Origin: Clostridia bacterium
Lineage (GTDB): Bacteria; Bacillota; Sulfobacillia; SLMV01
Direction of reading: 5' to 3'
NCBI GenBank assembly: GCA_003554565.1
Contig: PWGR01000182.1
Coordinates: 1-10,824, forward strand
Length of the DNA stretch: 10,824 nt
In this document: in pieces, positions 1 through 5,592 of the stretch
How the letters are laid out: the number at the start of each line of letters is the position of its first letter
Position numbering within the stretch: position 1 is the first letter of the stretch
Position numbers and translations under genes: made by a program
The notes under the pieces: generated by a model
Seen by the model: only the letters and a program-made list of their open reading frames with translations
Database searches by the model: none
What the model was told of the DNA's origin: nothing

Positions 1-171
1 CACATCGCCTGTGACGAGGCCTCCCGTTCAGAGGTAGTGGTTCCCATGTTGTTCGACGGGAAGGTACTGGGAGTTCTCGATGTGGACAGTCCAGTGTTAG
101 CACGCTTTGATGGTGAAGATGAACGGGCCTTGCGCCGCATGGTGGAGATTATCATAGAAAACTCCAGCTGA
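1..171 (+). CDS. msrC: Free methionine-R-sulfoxide reductase, GAF family (C-terminal part)
   Basis: The last 56 residues of a protein that enters the window from the left, read in frame 1 to a TGA at 169-171. The visible part begins HIACDEASRSEVVVP and continues with GVLDVDSP and RFDGED. These match the conserved C-terminal signature of the GAF-domain free methionine-(R)-sulfoxide reductases (E. coli YebR/MsrC type). This family reduces free methionine-R-sulfoxide in the cytoplasm, with thioredoxin as the known reductant. The Cys in HIACD corresponds to the conserved catalytic cysteine; the other active-site cysteines would lie upstream, outside the window. The family is usually about 150-165 residues, so about two thirds of the gene is missing here. 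The assignment rests on these signatures only; a GAF protein of another function is less likely because HIACD and the SRSE motif are characteristic. Confidence 0.8.
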   Translation, partial: HIACDEASRSEVVVPMLFDGKVLGVLDVDSPVLARFDGEDERALRRMVEIIIENSS

Positions 172-186
172 CGGGAGGACGCCACC

Positions 187-381
187 ATGTGGGTTGCAGT
201 TCATGCCGCCTGCGGTGCGGCCATTGATATGGTGGTATTGGTCAGCATGGGGATAATGACCAGGATCTATTTTCTGTCTCATCGGTCCTGGTTCCCCCAC
301 GGACGCATGTCATTTCTCTGGGGTGTTGGGATACAGGTGGTGCTGATTGCCCATATGGTGGCTGCTCAAGGAGCGTCGTAG
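187..381 (+). CDS. Possible small two-helix membrane protein
   Basis: An ATG-started frame of 64 codons begins 15 bases after the preceding stop codon. It has a GGGAGG Shine-Dalgarno at about 173-178, 8 bases before the ATG, which is the main reason to believe it. The product has two hydrophobic stretches, about residues 3-22 (containing AIDMVVLVSMG) and about 43-60 (containing GVGIQVVLIAHM). They are separated by a basic, aromatic loop with several Arg and His, as expected of a small hairpin membrane protein. I recognise no family. It could be co-transcribed with the reductase gene on its left. It could equally be a chance frame; base composition is not decisive at this length. Confidence 0.35.
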   Translation: MWVAVHAACGAAIDMVVLVSMGIMTRIYFLSHRSWFPHGRMSFLWGVGIQVVLIAHMVAAQGAS

Positions 382-564
382 GACTGGTGGTTGGTGTCCC
401 GCGCCATTGCTTTCGCAGGTGGGGCACCGATGTTTACGGCCTGCAGTAGGAGGAGAATCTTGGTCTCAGTTTCTCTTGCATGACCGAATCCAGTACCTGC
501 TTGCGTTGTGGTCATGAAAAGAAATATACGAGGACAAATATCTAGCGGGACCTTCGGCGCATGC

Positions 565-1140
565 TCATTTTTCGCCGGCCAGCCCATGATGCACAAGATC
601 CATCATTTGCTCAAGCGCACGATTGAAGATCTCCGGTTGGCAATCTCCCTTTTCCTGTCGCTCGGAGAAATCCCTCATGATCCCTCGAACTGCACCGAAC
701 ATCATCGTTGCACAGATTTCTTCATCCACGGGCCTGATTTTTCCGCTCTCAGTTCCCTCTCTGATAATCGCTGAGAGGAACCTCCTGAGTCCTTCTTTTT
801 CCCTGACCTGCGGCCCTACGTTATGGCCCTCGCGCAGTATTACCATCACCAGATCGGGGTTCTTTCTGACCTCGTCGAAATGTTCTGCAATGATGGTGCG
901 CAGCTTATGCACCGGGTTCAGCTGACTGCGCTGCATCCTTTCGTATACTGCCTGCCTCTTGGCGTGCTCCGTGAGGAAGATGTGGTCAAGGATATCCTGT
1001 TTGCTGCGAAAGTAATTGTAGATGGTGCCGACCGCCACGTCTGCCGCGGCCGCGATCTCGTCGGTTGTGGACCTGTGAAATCCCCGGCACGCAAATAGCT
1101 CGATGGCAGCGATTCTGATTCGTTCCTTCTTATCGCTCAC
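565..1140 (-). CDS. TetR-family transcriptional regulator, FadR/YsiA type
   Basis: A 191-residue DNA-binding repressor. An N-terminal TetR helix-turn-helix covers about residues 8-55: IRIAAIELFACRGFHRST, then DEIAAAADVAVGTIYNYF with the recognition helix, then SKQDIL. The C-terminal all-helical ligand domain has the layout of Bacillus FadR (YsiA): HFDEVRKNPDLVMVI, then IREGTESGKIRP and MMFGAVRGI. Bacillus FadR binds long-chain acyl-CoA and represses fatty-acid degradation genes; an acyl-CoA ligand here is inference. I chose the GTG at 1138-1140 because GGGGGTGA lies just ahead of it and the protein then begins MSDKKERIRIAA. An in-frame GTG at 1162-1164 would add eight residues but has no good ribosome site. 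Its promoter and a matching palindrome lie at 1246-1293, which suggests autorepression. The broken SDR gene diverges from the same region and may have been a target. Confidence 0.9.
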   Translation of the reverse strand: MSDKKERIRIAAIELFACRGFHRSTTDEIAAAADVAVGTIYNYFRSKQDILDHIFLTEHAKRQAVYERMQRSQLNPVHKLRTIIAEHFDEVRKNPDLVMVILREGHNVGPQVREKEGLRRFLSAIIREGTESGKIRPVDEEICATMMFGAVRGIMRDFSERQEKGDCQPEIFNRALEQMMDLVHHGLAGEK

Positions 1141-1245
1141 ACTGTCACCCCCGGTTGACGTCACCCGGTGAGACTGCTACCGGATTCGGGTTTCGGTACT
1201 TCAATGTCGCCCCGTAAGGTTCCGCAGCTCATGTCATCGCCCCAC

Positions 1246-1263
1246 TGACTGAGATCTCATTCA
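1246..1263. promoter_or_regulatory. Predicted FadR-like operator (18-bp palindrome)
   Basis: TGACTGAGATCTCATTCA is a palindrome with a single mismatched pair (positions 4 and 15). It has the same 18-base layout as the Bacillus subtilis FadR box as I recall it, TGAATGANTANTCATTCA: the right half TCATTCA is identical and the left half differs at one base. It directly abuts the predicted -10 of the minus-strand tetR promoter, so a bound repressor would cover the start site. The binding partner is inferred to be the adjacent TetR protein. Confidence 0.65.
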
Positions 1264-1293
1264 AATATTCCCATGCGCAGTTCGTATTGTCAA
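1264..1293 (-). promoter_or_regulatory. Predicted sigma70-type promoter of tetR
   Basis: On the minus strand a perfect TTGACA -35 lies at 1293-1288. An 18-base spacer separates it from AATATT (four of six consensus bases) at 1269-1264. Transcription would start within the adjacent palindrome at 1246-1263, leaving a leader of roughly 110-120 bases before the GTG at 1140. Confidence 0.5.
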
Positions 1294-1313
1294 GAATCAA
1301 GAGATGTTATGAT
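1287..1313 (+). promoter_or_regulatory. Predicted divergent promoter toward the SDR remnant
   Basis: On the plus strand TTGTCA (1287-1292) is followed after 15 bases by TATGAT (1308-1313). The -10 is preceded by TG plus one base, making an extended -10 (TGTTATGAT), which can tolerate a poor -35 or short spacing. It overlaps the tetR -35 on the other strand, so the two promoters are back to back. It would give the SDR remnant a leader of about 155 bases. Confidence 0.4.
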
Positions 1314-1322
1314 CATAAAATC
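1303..1322. promoter_or_regulatory. 20-bp palindrome over the divergent -10, possible operator
   Basis: GATGTTATGATCATAAAATC contains the perfect 12-base palindrome TTATGATCATAA (1307-1318). It extends to 20 bases with one mismatched pair. It covers the predicted plus-strand -10. Its sequence differs from the FadR-like box at 1246-1263, so it may bind a different protein or be a weaker site; this is inference from position and symmetry only. Confidence 0.35.
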
Positions 1323-1393
1323 CCGGTAGCGGTAATGGACGGTAGTCTGTGTGGCGCGGGGTGGGTGGGGCAGGAAGGGGCGATTCCATCCGC

Positions 1394-1458
1394 GAAGCCA
1401 TAGCTTCCGTAGCAGGCCATCGCTGGCGGTCTGTCGGCCCACTCGGCGATGGCCTGCT
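1394..1458 (+). other. Two tandem hairpins in the leader of the SDR remnant
   Basis: First hairpin: GAAGC (1394-1398), loop CATA, GCTTC (1403-1407). Second hairpin: a perfect 13-base stem, AGCAGGCCATCGC (1411-1423) pairing with GCGATGGCCTGCT (1446-1458), across a 22-base loop. The structure ends 18 bases before the GTG start of the SDR remnant, just ahead of its GGAG ribosome site. No T-run follows, so it is not an ordinary intrinsic terminator. It matches no riboswitch class I know. A role in translation control or mRNA stability is inference. The rest of the gap 1165-1476 holds only the promoters and palindromes listed separately. Confidence 0.45.
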
Positions 1459-1476
1459 GCAGCTGGAGATGGTATC

Positions 1477-2203
1477 GTGCCCAAAGGCAAGGTGGTATGG
1501 GTGACCGGCTCTAGTTACGGTATCGGCCGCGTTGTAGCCCATAGGCTGGCGACCCAGGGAGCCTGTGTTGCCATCAACTGCCGAAAGGATCTGGGCAGGG
1601 CCCGCCGGGTGGTGGCCGATATCGAAAATCGAGGCGGCAGGGCTGTCCTGGTGCGGGGAGATACCGCTGCACCGGGAGACGCAACGGACATGCACCGTTA
1701 GATAGTAGAGGCTCTGGGTCCGGTGACCTGCCTCGTCAACAATGCAGCCTACGCCCTGCTCAGACCGTTTCTCGATATCACTGTTGATGAATGGAGCTTC
1801 CAGGTTGATCAGAAATCGGTTACTATCTGCCGACGAGGTGCGTTTTGCCCGGGATGATAGAGGCTGGTCAGGGCGTGATAATCAACATACTCTCCACACT
1901 TGCTGAACGTGGAGGGGAGGGCGAGGAGCCGTTGCCAATGGCGCAGCTCTGTCGTTGACGCGTGCTGTTGCTTCTGAATTTGCCGACAGGGGAATGAGAT
2001 GCTGTGCTCTCATGTTAGCATGGGCGGATAACATCTTTGATTCCGATGATCCCGGAGACGTTCGTGATCTGGAAAGATCTCCACTGGGACGGGTGACCAG
2101 GACAGAGGAGATTGCTGGAACGGTAGCATTTCTCGTTTCTGAGGAGGCCGGAGCAATAACCGGTTCAACAGTTACCGTCGATGCCGGTTACCTGTGTCGC
2201 TGA
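1477..2203 (+). pseudogene. Short-chain dehydrogenase/reductase (FabG-like), broken
   Basis: Remnant of an NAD(P)-dependent SDR of about 240 residues. The start is a GTG at 1477-1479 with GGAG upstream. The Rossmann motif TGSSYGIG follows the first strand, and NNA lies later (CLVNNAAYALLRPF). The C-terminus has GRVTRTEEIAGTVAFLVSEEAGAI followed by TGSTVTVDAG, as in FabG-like proteins. Three lesions break it. An in-frame TAG at 1699-1701 falls between DMHR and IVEALGPVT. A frameshift near 1843-1847, in a run of T, is needed to join AF to LPGMIEAGQGVIIN. A second frameshift lies near 1920-1935, before ANGAALSLTRAVASEF. The YxxxK catalytic pair expected just before that segment is not visible: Asn takes the Lys position. 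A working enzyme is therefore unlikely, though errors in the assembly could mimic the two frameshifts. Confidence 0.85.
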
Positions 2204-2739
2204 CTGGACGTTGACGATGGTGTTGCTCATCATAATAGGAATTAATGGATCTGCAGCATGACGCGCCGCGGGTTTTCTGACATTCAGCGATTGCAGCTTG
2301 GCAATCAACTGCTTGCAGATGATGTGATCGACCGTGGATCGCTCTCGTTTGCCGGCGTGAACCAGCCCATGCCTGGTCATTCTGCATCAGGTTGCGTTTT
2401 AGTTTCAGCGGTAGTTTTTGCCGGCTAATCATTGCGCATACTGGGGTCAGGGGCAGGAGTATCACCGTCTCGTTTGTGGTATTGAATGGACTTGAGGTGT
2501 GTTCTGAAAGCATGGTGCTCACCCTGATCTCCTCATGTACTGACACATCAGTGTGAGCGATTTGATGTCCGCGGCAGATGACATGGGTAAATATGGATTT
2601 AGCATGCAGCAACACCCACAAACCGTACATCCGTGTACTGATTGGCCCGCGATACCTGCGGGCAGCTGTCCGGAGCACTGCGCTGTCCGGGGTTAGTGGG
2701 CAGATGCCATCCCCGGTTTGCGTCTATGGCTCTGGGAGA

Positions 2740-2755
2740 CAGGGATACATCCCTG
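2740..2755. repeat. 16-bp perfect inverted repeat upstream of the hut operon
   Basis: CAGGGATACATCCCTG: two 7-base arms around a 2-base centre. It lies about 30 bases upstream of the candidate -35 at 2784. The short centre fits a protein-binding site better than an RNA hairpin. Function is inferred from position only. Confidence 0.35.
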
Positions 2756-2765
2756 CAGGCGAGAA

Positions 2766-2781
2766 GTAAACTGCAGTATAC
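2766..2781. promoter_or_regulatory. 16-bp imperfect palindrome next to the candidate hut promoter
   Basis: GTAAACTGCAGTATAC is built around the perfect core ACTGCAGT (2770-2777) and has one mismatched pair. It ends two bases before the candidate -35, a position where a bound protein could affect RNA polymerase. No hut regulator gene is visible in the window, so the partner is unknown. Confidence 0.3.
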
Positions 2782-2783
2782 AC

Positions 2784-2812
2784 TTGAGGCGGTACCTGTC
2801 TGGGGCAATACT
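2784..2812 (+). promoter_or_regulatory. Candidate promoter of the hut operon
   Basis: TTGAGG (2784-2789), 17-base spacer, AATACT (2807-2812). Each box matches four of six sigma70 consensus bases and the spacing is ideal. It would give a leader of roughly 45 bases before the peptidase gene. It is the best-placed candidate I found, but a weak match. Confidence 0.3.
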
Positions 2813-2862
2813 TCCATGTATTTCCTCGGGGGCGGCGAGACTGCGCAGCAAAGGAAAGAGGT

Positions 2863-3963
2863 GTGAGTGTGTTTCTGAAGAGAGTGCAGAGGTTGCAGGA
2901 TGAAATAGGAGAGGCGCGGCTCGGCTTTGCCGTCATTGTGCCCGGGGCCAATTTCCGGTATCTGACCGGTCATCCCATGAGTGTGAGTGAACGGGTTACC
3001 ATGCTGGTTGTACCGGTTGAAGGCTCTCCTGCCCTGGTGGCCCCGATGTTGGAGGCCGGTGGTCTGGCCGAGATGTGCGGGATTGAGGACATATTCACCT
3101 ACCGGGATGGCGAGTCGCCGGTTGAATCCATGCGCAAGCTAATGACAATGCGGGAGCTGACCGGCCCGGTGGGTTGCGAGTTTACTGGAATGCGCATGCT
3201 GGAAAGAGACGTCTTATCAAGTGCAGCAGCTGACATGAAATACCGCGACATCACCGATATTATGGGTCAGCTGCGAGGCGTAAAGGATTCTTCAGAACTT
3301 GAGGCGATGGAAAAAGCAGTGGGAATAGTCGAGGAGGTGTTCTCCCTGGTGGAGGGAGAAATTGGTCCGGGCATCACGGAGGCTGATCTGGCTCAGAAAA
3401 TAAAGATGCACCTGGCCGAACTCGACAGCGGCCTGGTTTACACAGGAGCAGTCGCCTCGGGCGATAGGTCTGCTCTACCACACGCCGGACCATCCAGCCG
3501 CACTTTGCAGGAGGGGGACCTGGTGTGGTTCGATGTCTGTGCGGAGTATGGCGGTTATCATTCTGACCTTACCCGAACCTTCTGCGTGGGGCAGGTGTCG
3601 GGCCGCCTGCGGGAAGCGTACGAGGTGGTGCACCGGGCCCAGGCAAGGGCCCGTGAGGGCATTGTCCCCGGGATGGCCGCAGAAGATGTGGATGCGCTCT
3701 GTCGCCAGTACATCGATGATGCCGGCTACGGGGATTACTTCACGCACCGCACCGGACACGGTCTGGGGCTGGAAATACACGAGCCCCCCTACATGGTGTC
3801 TGGAGACACGACAATCCTTACCCCCGGTACTACCTTCACTGTGGAGCCGGGGATTTATCTGCCAGGTGAGGGTGGGGTGCGTATCGAGGACGATGTTGTG
3901 GTAACACAGGACGGTTGCCGTTCTCTGACATCCTACCCGCGAAACCTGTTGCCCGAAAGATAG
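2863..3963 (+). CDS. M24-family metallopeptidase (Xaa-Pro aminopeptidase-like)
   Basis: A 366-residue cytoplasmic aminopeptidase-like protein, the usual length for PepQ/Xaa-Pro peptidases. Residues 1 to about 140 form the creatinase-type N-terminal domain (NFRYLTGHP); residues from about 145 form the pita-bread M24 domain. All five expected metal ligands are visible: D224, D235 (GGYHSDLTRTF), H299 (HRTGHGLGLEIHEPP), E328 (TVEPGIYLPGEGG) and E342 (RIEDDVVV). Support also comes from H207 in LPHAGPS. One oddity: the usual Asp-x-Gly at the first ligand reads Asp-Val-Cys. The family cleaves Xaa-Pro bonds, but some members hydrolyse other amides such as ectoine or creatine, so the substrate is open. 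The start GTG follows AAGGA by 7 bases; a GTG six bases later is also possible. As first gene of the hut operon, 26 bases before hutH, it may release amino acids from peptides. Confidence 0.88.
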   Translation: MSVFLKRVQRLQDEIGEARLGFAVIVPGANFRYLTGHPMSVSERVTMLVVPVEGSPALVAPMLEAGGLAEMCGIEDIFTYRDGESPVESMRKLMTMRELTGPVGCEFTGMRMLERDVLSSAAADMKYRDITDIMGQLRGVKDSSELEAMEKAVGIVEEVFSLVEGEIGPGITEADLAQKIKMHLAELDSGLVYTGAVASGDRSALPHAGPSSRTLQEGDLVWFDVCAEYGGYHSDLTRTFCVGQVSGRLREAYEVVHRAQARAREGIVPGMAAEDVDALCRQYIDDAGYGDYFTHRTGHGLGLEIHEPPYMVSGDTTILTPGTTFTVEPGIYLPGEGGVRIEDDVVVTQDGCRSLTSYPRNLLPER

Positions 3964-3989
3964 ATCAACGCCGATGAAAGGAGCAAGAG

Positions 3990-5552
3990 GTGCAGCCCAT
4001 CGTACTTGAAGATGAAAACACAGAGTTGGATGATGTTGTTGCAGTAGCCAGGTCTGGGTGTGAAGTCATGCTCAGTGAACGGGCCCGCCGCAGGATGAGC
4101 CAAGGGCGCCAGTTCATCGATGAGGTGGTCCAGAACCGAGAGGTAGTTTACGGAGTCACCACGGGATTTGGAAAATTCAGCGAGACCCGCATCTCGGGCC
4201 CGGAAACGCGCCAGCTGCAGCAGAATCTGATCCGCAGTCACGCCGTCGGTGTGGGTGATCCCCTTCCGGAAGAGGTGGTGCGGGCAACCATATTTCTCCG
4301 TGCGCTGGCGCTGTCACGCGGGCATTCGGGCATCCGCCCCGAGATAGTTGACCGGCTGTTGGATCTTTTGAACCGTCAGATTACTCCGGTCATGCCCGAG
4401 CAGGGGTCGCTTGGGGCCAGCGGTGATCTTGCTCCTCTCGCCCACATGGCCCTGGTTCTAACGGGAGAGGGTGAGGCCGTTTATGATGGTGATCGGTATC
4501 CGGCTGCCGAGGCACTTCAGATGGCCGGCCTATCCCCACTGAAACTGGAGGCTCGCGAGGGCCTGGCTCTCATCAACGGGACCCAGGTCATGACCGCTCT
4601 GGGGGTGCTGGCCCTGCGCGACGCCGAGGTGTTGAGCAAAAGTGCCGATGTGATAGGTTCACTGTCTCTTGAGGCCCTGCGAGGAATAATAGATGCATTT
4701 GATGAACGGATTGCGAGCCTGAGACCCCACCCTGGTCATGCTCGATCTGCGCAGAATATCCGTCTACTGACTGCGGGAAGTGATTTCATTACGAGACAGG
4801 GTGAGATTCGTGTGCAGGATGGCTACTCAGTCAGATGTATGGCGCAGGTCCACGGTGCGGTCCGCGATGCGCTGAAGTACATCTCCACTGTCCTGAAGCG
4901 GGAGATTGGTGCGGTGACCGACAATCCCCTCGTGTTTCCAGCTGAAGGGGATGTACTTTCAGGCGGCAATTTCCATGGAGAACCCGTTGCGCTTGTCCTC
5001 GATCATCTTTCGCTTGCCGTCTCTGAAGTGGGCAGCATCAGTGAGAGGCGGACCGAACGTCTGCTCAATCCCGCGTACAGTGCAGGCCTCCCCCCGTTCT
5101 TGACGGAACGGGGCGGGTTGAACTCCGGACTTATGATCACCCAGTATACGGCGGCCAGTCTCGTGGCGGAGAATAAGCTGTTGGCCTCGCCGGCCAGTGC
5201 TGACTCCATTCCATCATCGGCCGGACAGGAAGATCATGTCAGCATGGGGACGACCTCGGCCAGGCAGGCGCGAGCCGCTGTGAAGAATCTCAGTAGAGTA
5301 TTGGCCGTGGAGGCAATTTCTGCTGCGCAGGGAGTTGATCTGCGCAGGGTGGATATGCCCAACGCGTCACTCGGCCGGGGTACGCGGCCCGCACACAGCT
5401 GGATCAGGCAAATGGTCAGCCACCTTGAGGACGACCGCACATTGTCGGAAGAGGTGCAGGAACTCGGGGATGCGCTGCTGCGCGGGGAAATTCTGAATGC
5501 GGTTGAGGAAGGAGGCAAGGGCGAGGCGGATGGACCAGATACGACGACATGA
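3990..5552 (+). CDS. hutH: Histidine ammonia-lyase
   Basis: Converts L-histidine to trans-urocanate and ammonia, the first step of histidine degradation, in the cytoplasm. The 520-residue protein has the usual length. Residues A143-S144-G145 in GSLGASGDLAPLAHMAL form the self-made MIO electrophilic cofactor. Other active-site positions known from the Pseudomonas enzyme are present: Y54 in YGVTTGFG, H84 in SHAVGVG, N195 in LALINGTQ, Y278 and R281 in QDGYSVRC, F327 in SGGNFHGEP, and the Glu of SSAGQEDHVSMG. Phe in GNFHGEP is as in other histidine ammonia-lyases. The start is a GTG with AAAGGAG six bases upstream. It lies 26 bases after the peptidase gene and 40 bases before hutU. The last 20 or so residues are a polar tail (GKGEADGPDTTT) that looks disordered. 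Confidence 0.97.
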   Translation: MQPIVLEDENTELDDVVAVARSGCEVMLSERARRRMSQGRQFIDEVVQNREVVYGVTTGFGKFSETRISGPETRQLQQNLIRSHAVGVGDPLPEEVVRATIFLRALALSRGHSGIRPEIVDRLLDLLNRQITPVMPEQGSLGASGDLAPLAHMALVLTGEGEAVYDGDRYPAAEALQMAGLSPLKLEAREGLALINGTQVMTALGVLALRDAEVLSKSADVIGSLSLEALRGIIDAFDERIASLRPHPGHARSAQNIRLLTAGSDFITRQGEIRVQDGYSVRCMAQVHGAVRDALKYISTVLKREIGAVTDNPLVFPAEGDVLSGGNFHGEPVALVLDHLSLAVSEVGSISERRTERLLNPAYSAGLPPFLTERGGLNSGLMITQYTAASLVAENKLLASPASADSIPSSAGQEDHVSMGTTSARQARAAVKNLSRVLAVEAISAAQGVDLRRVDMPNASLGRGTRPAHSWIRQMVSHLEDDRTLSEEVQELGDALLRGEILNAVEEGGKGEADGPDTTT

Positions 5553-5592
5553 AGCACTTCTGGGGGGCATATGCTCATAAGGAGGCATGATC

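Larger units (their letters stand above)
2204..2862. other. Intergenic region without a supportable gene
   Basis: About 660 bases separate the SDR remnant from the peptidase gene. All frames are short or have unlikely composition, and none combines a ribosome site with a recognisable product on either strand. I could not identify transposase or other gene remnants. The region holds several inverted repeats: ACTGA/TCAGT at 2539-2552, GTACA/TGTAC at 2625-2638, and GCCCGC/GCGGGC at 2645-2663. A direct repeat GCTGTCCGG occurs at 2665-2673 and 2682-2690. The last 130 bases carry the candidate control elements of the hut operon, listed separately. Confidence 0.6.

Noticed and set aside
480..545. 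21-codon frame containing CLRCGH, like half of a zinc ribbon
   Set aside because: It has only one CxxC pair, no ribosome site at a proper distance, and a stop codon shortly upstream. It may be a relic but cannot be supported.
1411..1458. Large hairpin considered as an intrinsic terminator
   Set aside because: No run of T follows the stem; the sequence continues GCAGCTGGAG into the ribosome site.
2172..2678. 168-codon minus-strand frame in the intergenic gap, considered as a transposase relic
   Set aside because: No transposase motif (DDE, HTH or similar) could be identified, and there are no terminal repeats or target duplications around it.
2553..2696. 47-codon GTG frame with three cysteines in its second half
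   Set aside because: No Shine-Dalgarno precedes the GTG, and the product matches nothing I know.
2642..2866. 74-codon frame whose TGA overlaps the GTG of the peptidase gene as GTGA
   Set aside because: The overlap looks like translational coupling, but the frame starts with TTG without a ribosome site and the product looks random. The overlap is probably chance.
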